A DNA stretch of 62,084 nucleotides from an uncultured Flavobacteriaceae bacterium (GTDB lineage Bacteria > Bacteroidota > Bacteroidia > Flavobacteriales > Flavobacteriaceae). A model generated the notes under the pieces. It worked only from the letters and a program-made list of their open reading frames with translations, was not told where the DNA came from and searched no databases. The first letter of the stretch is position 1. Every line of letters begins with the position of its first letter. Both the position numbers and the translations under genes were made by a program. Shown here in pieces: positions 53,483 through 62,084 of the stretch. The stretch spans positions 1 through 62,084 of the forward strand of contig CALGUD010000027.1 in NCBI GenBank assembly GCA_937901915.1, written 5' to 3'.

Positions 53483-54619
53483 CTAAATTAAATATAACAG
53501 ATAGCCCAATATTGCTCCACCTAATACAATCCACAGTGCACTTATTTTTTTATATAAAAATGTAACAAGAATGCTCAAAATTGCAATTACCCACATTCTC
53601 CAATCTATAAGAATTTCTTCTCCTAATCTAAATGTAACAGCTATCATAACACCTACTGCACCAATGTTTACGGCGTCTAAAAAACCGGCTGCCAATTTAG
53701 ATTTTCTCAACTTTGGAACGATAGGATTTAATAACAGGACAAAGAAAAAAGAAGGTAAAAAGATTCCCGATGTGGCAGCTATAGCTCCCCAGAACCCATT
53801 TATCTGATATCCTACGAATGTAGCAGTTGATAAAACCGGGCCGGGGGTAAATTGTCCTATGGCAATAGCATCTAATAACTGAGATTTTGTGAGCCAACCT
53901 AATTTTTCAACCAATTCTGCATCCAGGTAAGCTACCAGTACATAACCACTCCCAAATAACACTGCTCCCACTTTCAAGAAAACTAAAAATAATTTTGTGT
54001 TGGAAACGGTGTTAATTACAGCACTACTGCTTGATAATAATACAAAAGGTGTGATATTTTTAATGTCTGTATTCTTAAAAACAGCTGGTAATCCAAACCA
54101 TATCAGGCCAACAATACCGGCTGCCAGGATTGCTGTAATTTCATTAACTCCAAAAAATGAGGCGACTACAACAGTAACTCCAATGATGCCCAATTGCCAG
54201 TTTTTTAATGCTTTACCTCCAAGTTTATAAATAGCCGAAAGTATAATGGCAATAACTGCGGGTTTAATTCCATATAAAAAAGGTTCTATTTGTGGGATTG
54301 TGCCATACTCTACATACAAATATGCTAAAACACCTGTTAAAACAACGGCCGGAAAAATAAAACAAATCCCCGCCACAAAAAGTCCTTTCCACCCTGCCCG
54401 TTCATGGCCACAATGCATGGTCATTTCTGTAGAATTAGGTCCTGGTATTAAGTTTGTAGCGCCTACTAAATCAAGGAAATGCTGACGGGTCATCCATTTT
54501 CTTTTTGTAACAACCTCATCTTCCATCATAGCAATATGAGCAGCAGGCCCACCAAAAGCAATAAACCCCAGTTTAAAGAAAACTTTAGCCAGTTCAACCA
54601 GTCTGTTGTCTTCACTCAT
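53483..54619 (-). CDS. chrA: ChrA-type chromate transporter
   Basis: The 378-aa membrane protein has two homologous halves as in long-chain CHR proteins. The N-terminal half shows FFKLGFIAFGGPAAHIAMME and LVGATNLIPGPNSTEM; the second half repeats the theme (FLKVGAVLFGSGYVLVAYL, AIGQFTPGPVLSTATFVGY). Such proteins export chromate. It is the last gene of the arsenic operon and overlaps the DoxX gene by 8 bases. Confidence 0.9.
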   Translation of the reverse strand: MSEDNRLVELAKVFFKLGFIAFGGPAAHIAMMEDEVVTKRKWMTRQHFLDLVGATNLIPGPNSTEMTMHCGHERAGWKGLFVAGICFIFPAVVLTGVLAYLYVEYGTIPQIEPFLYGIKPAVIAIILSAIYKLGGKALKNWQLGIIGVTVVVASFFGVNEITAILAAGIVGLIWFGLPAVFKNTDIKNITPFVLLSSSSAVINTVSNTKLFLVFLKVGAVLFGSGYVLVAYLDAELVEKLGWLTKSQLLDAIAIGQFTPGPVLSTATFVGYQINGFWGAIAATSGIFLPSFFFVLLLNPIVPKLRKSKLAAGFLDAVNIGAVGVMIAVTFRLGEEILIDWRMWVIAILSILVTFLYKKISALWIVLGGAILGYLLYLI

Positions 54620-55040
54620 TTTTACACAATTTTTTGTCTAAGGACCATCTGCCCCCACCTTTTATTAGTAAAAATAAGCTACCGAGAAGCATTGACCAGT
54701 CAGTCCTACTGGCATGCATCATTTCCCAAAAACCTTTGCTTATCAGTATTTCTACTTTTGTTGTTGAAAATGCAACCACCATAACAACCAATAAAGGTAT
54801 ACTTGCTAATCTCGTCATAAACCCAAGTAATACCAGTATACCGCAAATAATTTCTACGGAACCTACAAAGTCACCTAAAAAATCCGGAAAAGGCAATCCT
54901 ATTTCATAAAAACGACCTGATCCCCTGTTTTCTGGAAATAAAAATTTCTGAATCCCTTCAGAAAGAAAAACAACCCCTACAATCAAACGTATAATGATGG
55001 TAGTTTTCGATGAATCTGTCTCTATGATGCTTTTTAACAC
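54612..55040 (-). CDS. DoxX-family membrane protein in the ars operon
   Basis: The 142-aa protein has four helices with DoxX landmarks: IIRLIVGVVFLSEGIQKFLFP, PFPDFLGDFVGSVEIICGILVLLG and a C-terminal WSMLLGSLFLLIKGGGRWSLD. It sits between acr3 and chrA and overlaps chrA. A role in membrane redox or metalloid stress is possible, but not shown. Confidence 0.85.
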   Translation of the reverse strand: MLKSIIETDSSKTTIIIRLIVGVVFLSEGIQKFLFPENRGSGRFYEIGLPFPDFLGDFVGSVEIICGILVLLGFMTRLASIPLLVVMVVAFSTTKVEILISKGFWEMMHASRTDWSMLLGSLFLLIKGGGRWSLDKKLCKNE

Positions 55041-55095
55041 TTTGTAAATATTTAAACGGATTACTTAGGGGGCATCTCAATAGTAGCACATAAAG

Positions 55096-56130
55096 TTAAT
55101 AACACTTCTTCTTTAGCCAAAAAGAAACCCTTACTAAAAGAATCAACGCCGGAACTTCTACAAGCGGACCAATAACGCCGGCAAATGCCTGTCCGGAGTT
55201 AAGTCCGAATACTGCAATGGCAACAGCTATGGCCAATTCAAAATTGTTTCCTGCGGCTGTAAATGCAATGGCTGCATTTTTATCATAATCCGTACCCATT
55301 GCTTTGCTTATAAAAAAGCCTATAAAGAACATAAGAACAAAATAAATAAGTAATGGTATGGCAATTACTACTACATCCATTGGGATTTCTATAATCATTT
55401 CACCTTTAAGGGAAAACATTACTACAATGGTAAATAATAAGGCAATAAGTGTTATTGGGGAAACCGCCGGTATGAACTTTTGAGAATACCACTCCTCCCC
55501 TTTTAGTTTTACAAGTATAAGTCTGCTTAAAATTCCCAACATAAACGGTATTCCCAAATAGATAGCAACACTTTCTGCGATAGTCACAATAGAAATGTCT
55601 ACTATTGCCCCTTCAAACCCAAAATAAGGAGGGAGGACCGTTATAAAAATCCATGCATAGAAGCTATATGCGAACACCTGAAAGATGCTGTTTAAAGCAA
55701 CCAACCCCGCTCCATACTCACTGCTTCCTTCTGCCAGGTCATTCCACACCAAAACCATTGCAATACATCGTGCCAAGCCTATAAGGATCAACCCTACCAT
55801 ATACTCAGGATAATCCTGCAGAAATGTAATGGCTAATATAAACATCAACACAGGCCCGATAATCCAGTTCAATACTAATGAAATAGATAAAACCTTTACG
55901 TTTTTAAACACTTTTGGTAAGAGTGCATAATTCACTTTAGCTAAGGGAGGGTACATCATTGAAATTAATCCAATGGCGATGGGAATATTCGTAGTTCCGC
56001 TACTATATGAATCTATTAAAGAGGGAAATGAGGGAAATATATTTCCTATGGCAACGCCAATAAGCATCGCTAAAAATATCCATAAGGTAAGATAGCTGTT
56101 CAGGAAACCTAACTTCTTTTTGATTGCCAT
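55096..56130 (-). CDS. acr3: ACR3-family arsenite efflux transporter
   Basis: The 344-aa protein has ten hydrophobic helices and the ACR3 signatures MYPPLAKVNY, GLARCIAMVLVWNDLA with the conserved Cys, and TAAGNNFELAIAVAIAVFG. It pumps arsenite out of the cytoplasm. It starts one base after the stop of the upstream arsenate reductase-like gene. Confidence 0.95.
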   Translation of the reverse strand: MAIKKKLGFLNSYLTLWIFLAMLIGVAIGNIFPSFPSLIDSYSSGTTNIPIAIGLISMMYPPLAKVNYALLPKVFKNVKVLSISLVLNWIIGPVLMFILAITFLQDYPEYMVGLILIGLARCIAMVLVWNDLAEGSSEYGAGLVALNSIFQVFAYSFYAWIFITVLPPYFGFEGAIVDISIVTIAESVAIYLGIPFMLGILSRLILVKLKGEEWYSQKFIPAVSPITLIALLFTIVVMFSLKGEMIIEIPMDVVVIAIPLLIYFVLMFFIGFFISKAMGTDYDKNAAIAFTAAGNNFELAIAVAIAVFGLNSGQAFAGVIGPLVEVPALILLVRVSFWLKKKCY

Positions 56131-56131
56131 A

Positions 56132-56764
56132 CTAGTATTTTATTTGTGAAAAAACATAAAACATTTCGGTAGCAATCTGAATACTTCTTTCTTTGTATTT
56201 TTCAGATTGTTGCGGGGTTCCATCAAAAGCCTTGGGATCTTCAAAAGTAATTGGAATTCGTTTTTCTGCTCCAGGTATAAAAGGGCAACCTGCATCGGCC
56301 TGTGAACAGGTCATTATGGCTGCAAATTCTGACTGCGGATTAAAGTCATCATCATATTTTTTTGAAAACCCAATAACAGGGTACGCATTGGTTGCATATT
56401 TAATGGCATAAACCGGATTATTGCCTTCAGATAGTATTGTGATATTAAACCCAGCTAGTTTTAAAGTTTTTGAAACCATGGGAAATAATGCAGTAGCTTC
56501 TGTTCCGCCGGAATAACAGAATACATTTTTGATATGGTAATGATATGCTGCTGTCTGTGCCCATACCTGGGAAAGGTGACTTCTCCTGGAATTGTGGGTG
56601 CAAATGAAGTTTAGACTAACTTCTTGTCTGTTTTTAACTTTAAGTTGGATATAATCAACCAATGGTTGTAAAATCGCTTTGCGTTCCTGTGTAATTGTTT
56701 TAAAATTTAATGTGTCTGCTACCTTTATAATTTCAGGAAAAAGTAAGGTGTTTGTTTGTGTCAT
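56132..56764 (-). CDS. LMW phosphatase-type arsenate reductase
   Basis: The 210-aa protein has the P-loop CTHNSRRSHLSQ (Cys55 to Arg61 fits CX5R) and later cysteines in MTCSQADAGCPF, which fit the intramolecular thiol relay of thioredoxin-coupled arsenate reductases. N-terminal 45 residues are an extra helical segment. Its place in the operon supports reduction of arsenate to arsenite for export by Acr3. Confidence 0.9.
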   Translation of the reverse strand: MTQTNTLLFPEIIKVADTLNFKTITQERKAILQPLVDYIQLKVKNRQEVSLNFICTHNSRRSHLSQVWAQTAAYHYHIKNVFCYSGGTEATALFPMVSKTLKLAGFNITILSEGNNPVYAIKYATNAYPVIGFSKKYDDDFNPQSEFAAIMTCSQADAGCPFIPGAEKRIPITFEDPKAFDGTPQQSEKYKERSIQIATEMFYVFSQIKY

Positions 56765-56794
56765 TTTTATAAATACGGTTGATTATTAGTTAGT

Positions 56795-57265
56795 TTAACA
56801 GCATCCGGAACCCGGGGCACAAGAGGTTGTTTCTTCGGTTAATTGGGATAATGAAACCTTTTTCTTTTCCTGCGGAACCCCGCAATTATCTTTAGCCAAA
56901 CAATCTGTTTGTTTTGTGGTTAAAAGAAAATTAGTCCCGTTAAAGCCTAAACCAAACTTACTTATCGTTTGACCCTGGTATTCAACTTCTATTTCTGAAT
57001 CTGTAAGTTCCAATACTTTCTCGGAAAGCTCAATAATATGAACCAGTTTTTCAGGATGTAACCTATGATCGTAATCATTGGCATCCCACAATTGAAAATT
57101 AACTACCTCTTCATTCCTTACCGTTCCCCCACAATCAATGAAGTGTTTGGTTACTTTTCCGACTTCTGTAACGTGAAAATGACCAGGCACCAAACTACCA
57201 TCAGGTAATTGAAATGCAATTTGTTTTAATTCTTTTAAATGTCCTTTAAATTCTGAGAGTTTCAT
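56795..57265 (-). CDS. DUF6428 protein of the ars operon
   Basis: The 156-aa protein (LKQIAFQLPDGSLVPGHFHV, FIDCGGTVRNEEVVNFQLWD) belongs to a family found beside arsR in Flavobacteriia. Its C-terminus is cysteine-rich (CLAKDNCGVP, then SCAPGSGCC at the very end), which could bind trivalent arsenic. This role is inference. Confidence 0.85.
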   Translation of the reverse strand: MKLSEFKGHLKELKQIAFQLPDGSLVPGHFHVTEVGKVTKHFIDCGGTVRNEEVVNFQLWDANDYDHRLHPEKLVHIIELSEKVLELTDSEIEVEYQGQTISKFGLGFNGTNFLLTTKQTDCLAKDNCGVPQEKKKVSLSQLTEETTSCAPGSGCC

Positions 57266-57283
57266 ATTTCTTATTATTAGTTT

Positions 57284-57302
57284 ATTGCAATATGACGATT
57301 AA
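57284..57302 (-). promoter_or_regulatory. Second, partial ArsR operator
   Basis: ATTGCAATATGACGATTAA repeats the main operator's GCAATATnACGATTAA half with one arm degraded. It lies in the gap between arsR and the DUF6428 gene and may tune expression of the structural genes. Confidence 0.6.
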
Positions 57303-57317
57303 TCATGTTAATTTTTT

Positions 57318-57650
57318 TTAGCAACATGCATCCTTAGTTTGTAAATCCTGATCGAGGAATTCACTCATAATACTTTTCATTTTCTCCCAGTTTACAGTGT
57401 CAATACAATAGCAGACACTTGTTCCTTCTACGGTACCTTTAATCAGTCCAATGTTTTTTAATTCTTTTAAATGCTGAGAAATTGTTGGTTGAGCCAATCC
57501 TATTTCATCAACCAGGCTTCCACAAACACAAGTATTCATTTTGAATAAGTGTTGTAAAATTGCAATGCGTGCCGGATGTCCAAATGCTTTTGCAAAAATG
57601 GCAATCTGGTTTTGCCGGTCTGAAAATATTTCTGTTTTAGCTAAACCCAT
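57318..57650 (-). CDS. arsR: Arsenic-responsive ArsR repressor
   Basis: The 110-aa winged-helix protein has the arsenic-binding CVC pair within MNTCVCGSLVDEIG, ahead of the recognition helix LAQPTISQHLKELKN, and a CYCIDTVNW segment; it ends in CC. It would leave its operator when arsenite binds the cysteines. It is the first gene of the six-gene operon, with a dyad operator 15 bases upstream. Confidence 0.95.
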   Translation of the reverse strand: MGLAKTEIFSDRQNQIAIFAKAFGHPARIAILQHLFKMNTCVCGSLVDEIGLAQPTISQHLKELKNIGLIKGTVEGTSVCYCIDTVNWEKMKSIMSEFLDQDLQTKDACC

Positions 57651-57665
57651 TTTATCTTTTATTTC

Positions 57666-57687
57666 TTAATCGCAATATTACGATTAA
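57666..57687 (-). promoter_or_regulatory. ArsR operator
   Basis: TTAATCG-CAATATTA-CGATTAA is a perfect 7-bp-arm dyad, placed 15 bases upstream of the arsR start codon. The ATCG...CGAT form matches ArsR boxes seen in Bacteroidetes. A related half-site lies at 57284-57302. Confidence 0.8.
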
Positions 57688-57740
57688 TAATTTACTGTAA
57701 AAAATTATCAATGTTAATTTTTTATGAAGAAACGACAAAA

Positions 57741-57799
57741 CTGCCAACCGCATTCTTCCAATCAGTTTTTAGCAAACAACAGTAAGATGCGGTTAGCAG
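57741..57799 (-). terminator. Long-looped hairpin 3' of the GH30 gene
   Basis: CTGCCAACCGCAT (57741-57753) pairs with ATGCGGTTAGCAG (57787-57799) with one mismatch around a 33-nt loop. It sits between the end of the GH30 gene and the arsR operator and may insulate them. There is no strong T-run. Confidence 0.5.
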
Positions 57800-57834
57800 A
57801 AAGTTGAACATTCAGGTTCTATGAAAATTATAAT

Positions 57835-59589
57835 TTAAAGCGGATCTCCCCCTGCTTGCAAGGTTACAACACTATTTGCAGGTATATTAAATGCATTGTC
57901 CTGCCCAAAGTTTACTTCACCTATAAGACTACAATTATCTTCACCTGCAGTAGTACGGTACATAATAAAAGCTTCCGGTAAATTATCACCCTCTATAAAA
58001 ACCATTTTATCTTCATCACCAGAATTAATGAGTATAATTGTAAAAGTATCATTTTCAGTGTGTTCATATGCAGTAATAAAAATAGTCTCCTGTTCTGTGG
58101 TAGCCATTACCCTTACAGCTCCAGGCCTGATATACCTGTAAAAATGTTTTGATACTGCATACTTTTTCCCGGTTTCTGTTCCACTCATAAGGCTGTATTC
58201 GTCAATACCATCGAGGTCGCTTCCCTGCCACCATACCCATGCACTTGCATTTCCATAATACAATGCAGCATGAATATCCTGTGCCAACGAAAGTGCACCG
58301 GGCGCATCGCCTGCTCCATTCCAGTCATCAACATACCCGCTGGTTTCAGTCATCCAGGTAGGTTTATTAAGCGGTTCGGAAAACTCATTTAAATGATTAG
58401 TCCACCGTTCAGCCAATCCGGATCCGCTTGTTGGTGCTACCCCATCATTATATCCATGAACAGCAAAAATATCTAAATTCACAGCAGCTTCTTCATCCGC
58501 TTTAATACCGGAATGATAGAAGTATGGCCAGTTAATATCCGCACCTTCCATATCGAGCATATTTTCAGAGCCAAAAATCTGTATATCAGGATAGTCGGTT
58601 TTAATCTCCGGTACTACATTCTTAAGCAAATCTGCATACCACTGCACCGTATAAGTACATGAATTAAAATATTGTGAGAAAGCCGGTTCATTTTGTAAAC
58701 TTAATCCATAAAGGTCAATCCCGGCATCGCTATACAGGGCAATTCCATCTTTTATCCAATCTGCAAATTCTGAATATTTTTCAGGATTTAAAGTGCCTCC
58801 ATATTTGGTGGTAACATCACCGGGCCCCCGGGTAGCATCTTCATCACCAGGCCAATCAAAATCACTCACCCACTTAAGGTCTGCCGGAGGGCTCCAAACA
58901 GTAAATATAAACTTTAGATCTACCTGGTTTGCGTCTGCAATTTGTTTTAAGCCTTCTACAACGGGTTTTTGTTTATCCCAATCTGCATCTTGGTTCGCTC
59001 CAGGTATAGCTGGAGGATAGTACTCATTTCTGAATATAGAGAGTCCCAGGTCAGTAATCACTTTCTCTCCCCAATCCTGGCTCCACATATCGCTGGCACT
59101 GCCCCACCATACGTCCTGAGCGCCAAAAAATCCAAATCCGTCTATGACCTGGTAGTCAACGGACCTGTTAACCGAAATGCTCACAAGGTCACCGGGATCA
59201 ACAGGTTCTGATTCTTCATATGTAGCCGTAAGTTCAATGTCCTGTGCGGGCATTTCAAATGTAGTTTCTGATGAAGTAACGTATGACAGAACTTCCGAGT
59301 CTCCTTCCCATTGCGCAAAAACTTGATCTTCTTCAGGTGTATTAGCAATAATAGAGACTGTTTCGCCTTCAGAATAAGTACCGCTTCCTGTACCATTATG
59401 AACCACAAGTGTGTACTTTTCACCCGGCACTTCATCATCCTGTTTATCATCATCTGCACAGCCTGAAAACGAGATAGTGAGTAAGAAGACAAAGGCTTTA
59501 AAGTAATTTTTTGAAAAAATAAATGTTAAAAAATTATTACATGTTTTAGGAGTATTAGCAGGGTAGTTTTGATTGTCAGTTGTTTCCAT
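57835..59589 (-). CDS. GH30-family glycoside hydrolase lipoprotein
   Basis: The 584-aa product has a long N-region, then a hydrophobic segment and a lipobox at Cys44 (SFSGC). Residues about 58-126 are an InlB B-repeat-like module (YSEGETVSIIANTP, FAQWEGDS). The catalytic barrel from about 137 shows VIDGFGFFGAQDVWW, acid/base Glu301 in SLQNEP and nucleophile Glu415 in WMTETSG, followed by the GH30 beta side domain (NIPANSVVTLQAG). Substrates of the family include glucuronoxylan and beta-glucans; xylan is favoured here by the esterases 15 kb upstream. Surface attachment is likely. A later start would shorten the unusual 30-residue N-region. Confidence 0.85.
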   Translation of the reverse strand: METTDNQNYPANTPKTCNNFLTFIFSKNYFKAFVFLLTISFSGCADDDKQDDEVPGEKYTLVVHNGTGSGTYSEGETVSIIANTPEEDQVFAQWEGDSEVLSYVTSSETTFEMPAQDIELTATYEESEPVDPGDLVSISVNRSVDYQVIDGFGFFGAQDVWWGSASDMWSQDWGEKVITDLGLSIFRNEYYPPAIPGANQDADWDKQKPVVEGLKQIADANQVDLKFIFTVWSPPADLKWVSDFDWPGDEDATRGPGDVTTKYGGTLNPEKYSEFADWIKDGIALYSDAGIDLYGLSLQNEPAFSQYFNSCTYTVQWYADLLKNVVPEIKTDYPDIQIFGSENMLDMEGADINWPYFYHSGIKADEEAAVNLDIFAVHGYNDGVAPTSGSGLAERWTNHLNEFSEPLNKPTWMTETSGYVDDWNGAGDAPGALSLAQDIHAALYYGNASAWVWWQGSDLDGIDEYSLMSGTETGKKYAVSKHFYRYIRPGAVRVMATTEQETIFITAYEHTENDTFTIILINSGDEDKMVFIEGDNLPEAFIMYRTTAGEDNCSLIGEVNFGQDNAFNIPANSVVTLQAGGDPL

Positions 59590-59924
59590 TTGGATGTTTA
59601 ATTTCTGGTTATTATAAATTTATTGAAATGATTCTAACTACCTCTATGCAATTTTTAAATAAACATACCTGCGTATTATATTTAATGTTAAAAAGATTAA
59701 GTCATTATTTATTCGTTATGTTTATTAATTATTAATTCCTTTTTTAATTAAAAAAACAATTCTATTTTTGCCGCTTCTAAAAATGAAGTACACCTCAATT
59801 ATATTCAGCTTTAATTTTCCAGCGGTTACGCCGCCCTGAATTCTGCATTCTTTATACTCATTTATTCCACTATCATTTACTGGTTATCAAAACGGTATAA
59901 CAACCATCTTTATTTTATAATTTA
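59590..59924. other. Intergenic region between divergent GH30 and SulP genes
   Basis: AT-rich. TATTTTTG at 59763-59770 matches the -7 consensus for the SulP gene. A hairpin-like GCCGCTT/ccagcgg pattern is weak. Nothing else is recognised. Confidence 0.5.
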
Positions 59925-60797
59925 ATGAAAAAGTATTTAAACTTATTTGATTTTTCACAGAAAGTGAATTACAGAAACGAAGTATTATCAGGTTTAACTG
60001 TGGCTTTAGCATTAGTGCCTGAAGCTGTAGCATTTGCGTTAATTGCAGGTTTATCTCCATTAACCGGTCTGTATGCCGCATTTGTAATGGGATTGGTAAC
60101 ATCTATACTGGGTGGGCGCCCTGGTATGATCTCCGGTGCTACGGGAGCTGTTGCCGTTGTTATTGTTTCACTTGCCCTGTCACATGGTGTTGAATATATT
60201 TTTGCCACGGCTATATTGGCCGGAATCATACAAGTACTAGCAGGTTTATTGCGGTTGGGTAAATTAATGCGTTTGGTGCCCCATCCGGTTATTTTTGGTT
60301 TTGTGAATGGTTTAGCAATTATTATTTTTATGTCGCAGTTAGACCAATTTAAAGACCCAACAGGATCCTGGTTGACCGGAGACTCATTATTTATTTTGTT
60401 GGGACTGGTGTTTTTAACTATGCTGATTATATGGGGGTTGCCAAAACTCACAAAAGCCATCCCGGCTTCTTTAACTGCCATTCTTGTAGTTTTTGGTATC
60501 GTGGCCATATTGGGAATAGACACAAAAACCGTGGGTGATATAGCTTCCATACAAGGTGGCTTTCCTCCCTTCCATATACCTGATGTACCTTTTACATGGG
60601 AAACTTTGACAATTATATTTCCATACGCCGCTATAGTGGCTGGTGTTGGCTTGATTGAAAGCTTACTTACCCTTAACATTATAGACGAAATTACAGAAAC
60701 ACGGGGGCGTGGCAATAAAGAAGCAGTAGCACAAGGCACTGCTAACATGCTTTCCGGCCTGTTTTCAGGTATGGGAGGTTGTGCAATGATTGGTCAG
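59925..60797 (+). CDS. SulP-family anion transporter, 3'-truncated
   Basis: The first 291 residues are a typical bacterial SulP transporter: NYRNEVLSGLTVALALVPEA, GLYAAFVMGLVTSILGGRPG, ISGATGAVAVVIVSLALSHG and the late signature GMGGCAMIGQ. Normally SIN or SLIN and further helices, often a STAS domain, come next. Instead at base 60,798 the sequence switches to GC-rich TPR coding material. About half of the protein is missing. The breakpoint is abrupt and the codon use changes with it, so an assembly join is likelier than a natural fusion. Confidence 0.85.
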
Positions 60798-61265
60798 AAC
60801 GGGCCGCAATTGCCAATGGATGACTTCCGTGCCAAGCTCGCTTTGGCCGAGCACCTCCTCGATACCGATCCGCTCGCCGCAGCGGTCCACGCCCATGCCT
60901 GCCTTGCTTCCGAAGACAGTGATCTGAGCGCCAGGGCGGCATACGTTGCGGGCTCAGCAAGTCATCAGACCGGACACCTCGAGGAAGCGCGACCGCTCCT
61001 GGCACAGGCCAGGAGCGGCTTCCTCGCGCTGGATCAGGCCGATTGTGCCCTGAAGGCAATGATCGGACTGGGTCGCGTGAACCGGGATCTTGGCAGGTTC
61101 GAGGACGCGACCGTTCACTTCACCGAGGCGTTTCACCTGGCGCGAGCCCAGAACGATCAGCGGTCCCAGGTGGATGCCCTGAACCTGCAGGCAAGCGTGC
61201 TGAGCGCCCAGGGGGACGACCAGCGTGCCCTGGAGTTCCTCGAGAGGGCCCTCCAACACGCTCGT
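60798..61265 (+). pseudogene. GC-rich TPR-protein fragment, foreign to this genome
   Basis: After the SulP breakpoint the same frame continues as FRAKLALAEHLLDTDPLAAA, then RAAYVAGSASHQTGHLEEAR, LGRVNRDLGRFEDATVHFTE and LEFLERALQHAR, a set of TPR units with high Ala/Arg/Leu content. GC content jumps far above the rest of the window, and the style recalls Deinococcus-type TPR regulators. Neither end is natural: it lacks a start of its own, and similarity fades near 61,265. It looks like a piece of unrelated DNA. Confidence 0.6.
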
Positions 61266-61350
61266 CTCGACAGCGGGTGCCGCACCGATCCGGGCGGAGC
61301 CGTCGGTCGCGGCCTTTTTCACATCGGCCATGGTCACGAAATCCTCATCG
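61266..61350. other. GC-rich junction segment of uncertain origin
   Basis: This short stretch stays GC-rich. It reads on the minus strand as DEDFVTMADVKKAATDGS and SARIGAAPAVETSVLEG in frame with the downstream propeller gene, but its composition differs sharply from that gene, and I do not recognise it. It may be a second foreign fragment or the edge of the TPR piece. Confidence 0.4.
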
Positions 61351-62084
61351 ACTATATTTTCGGGTTTAATATATCTTCCCTGTTCATTTTTCACTTTCCT
61401 CGGATCGATCACCTTGTCAAATTCCTCTACCGTCAAACGCAAGGGGGAATTGGGCAAACCAGTCCACCTTAATCCAGCGGGATGCCCGGTGAACGTGCCT
61501 TTTTCAATGTGCCAAAGTCCTCCGGATCCCATATAGTCTCCTTGATTTTCCGTATAAAACAAGTCTCCATCGATGATCCCGATTCCCGCGGGAGACCTCA
61601 TTCCCGTAGCCCAAGGTTCCAGCTGTCCCTCCTTTGTGATTTTCACGATCCATCCGCGGTATGGCACGCGGCTTTCGCCCCTCCACCATTCCTCATCCCC
61701 AAATGCCACATTCCCCGATACGAAAAAGTCCCCCTTCTCATCGATCACTGGCCCGTAACTGTATTCATGATAATGTCCGGACACTGGCCACGCATAGACT
61801 GTCTCAAAAATATCGGCCTTGCCATCCATATCCGAATCGATCAATTTGGTCAGCTCTCCCCGCTGGGCGCAGTATAAGTGACCGTCTTTATAGGCCAAAC
61901 CGAGTATTTCATGCAATCCAGAAGCAAACTTTCTAAAAAAGGGCCGTGCGCTGGTAGGATTCTCCACGATATACACATCCCCCCTTCTGGTAGCCACACC
62001 CAGATTTCCATTTGGCAGTACTACAAGCCCTCCTACTTCCAGTAAAGTGCCTTGCGGGGCACTCACTTTCAATATTTTAAAATA
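61345..62084 (-). CDS. Partial beta-propeller dehydrogenase-like protein
   Basis: The frame is open at the right edge of the window and gives about 245 residues of a sugar-dehydrogenase-like propeller: LLEVGGLVVLPNGNLGVATR, RGDVYIVEN, LYCAQRGELTKLIDSDMDGK, YEYSYGPVIDEKGDFFVSGN-like repeats, WATGMRSPAGIGIIDGDLFY and GTFTGHPAGLRW. Related proteins are common in Cytophagales (DUF7133/PQQ-type). At about 61,350 it runs into GC-rich sequence and loses similarity, so its C-terminus is missing. The first visible Met-equivalent is a TTG and upstream codons stay open, so the real start lies outside. Confidence 0.7.

Noticed and set aside
60954..61344. C-terminal extension of the propeller protein into GC-rich sequence
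   Set aside because: The extension is the antisense of the TPR coding stretch for most of its length, with no family similarity.
59925..61472. A natural SulP-TPR fusion transporter of 515 aa
   Set aside because: The switch is abrupt in base composition and falls inside a conserved SulP motif; the TPR part has no membrane or STAS context.
1..62084. CRISPR array, tRNA, rRNA or integrase
   Set aside because: No regularly spaced repeats, cloverleaf-type sequences, rRNA segments or recombinase motifs were seen on either strand.

Overview
The window looks like chromosome from a marine or soil flavobacterium (Bacteroidota, Flavobacteriaceae-like). The evidence is the low GC content, Bacteroidetes-type promoters (TTTG, then about 20 bases, then TAnnTTTG), many SPII lipoproteins, a LytS/LytR pair, a hybrid histidine kinase with a C-terminal AraC domain, an ACR3 arsenic operon with DUF6428, and carbohydrate esterases with secretion signals. 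I see no rRNA, tRNA, CRISPR array, transposase or integrase.

Layout. Bases 1-6,780 are a low-density accessory region. It holds a lipoprotein, a YdjM-like membrane protein, an orphan DbpA-type RNA-binding domain, a frameshifted LRR gene, a zeta-type toxin with a small overlapping antitoxin, and an MqsRA-like module. In that module the antitoxin carries a Panacea-like domain and the toxin is broken by a perfect 26-bp tandem duplication. Dispersed repeats, a MITE-like element and two long imperfect hairpins 3' of genes are scattered through it. Bases 6,789-23,469 are the most unusual part: two paralogous small proteins, a strong internal terminator, then a 1197-aa beta-rich protein, a secreted ComEC-like metallo-beta-lactamase protein and a 3472-aa protein with DUF6603-like beta architecture, an arginine-rich hinge and about seven LysM-like segments. 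I cannot assign this locus to a described system.

Bases 23,883-37,890 hold an S41-like peptidase, a decayed macro domain, an operon of ABA4-like protein, membrane protein, LytS and LytR, a TPR hybrid sensor kinase, a truncated haemoglobin, three related lipoproteins, and an ArsR/AHSA1/DoxX-like operon with two operators. Bases 38,127-43,265 (and the GH30 at 57.8-59.6 kb) are xylan-type carbohydrate genes: a CE15 glucuronoyl esterase, a BD-FAE-like esterase, and a fused sialate-esterase-like plus NodB deacetylase. Then come a RES/Xre toxin-antitoxin pair, small membrane proteins, three consecutive DEAD-box helicases with an FKBP next to them, a Fam20C/HipA-like kinase candidate, and a six-gene arsenic/chromate operon (arsR, DUF6428, LMW phosphatase-type arsenate reductase, acr3, DoxX, chrA).

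The last 1.3 kb do not belong with the rest. A SulP transporter is cut at base 60,797 and continues into GC-rich TPR coding sequence of a different base composition, followed by a partial Bacteroidetes beta-propeller dehydrogenase-like gene on the other strand. This is most simply a chimeric assembly end, and conclusions should not be drawn across it.
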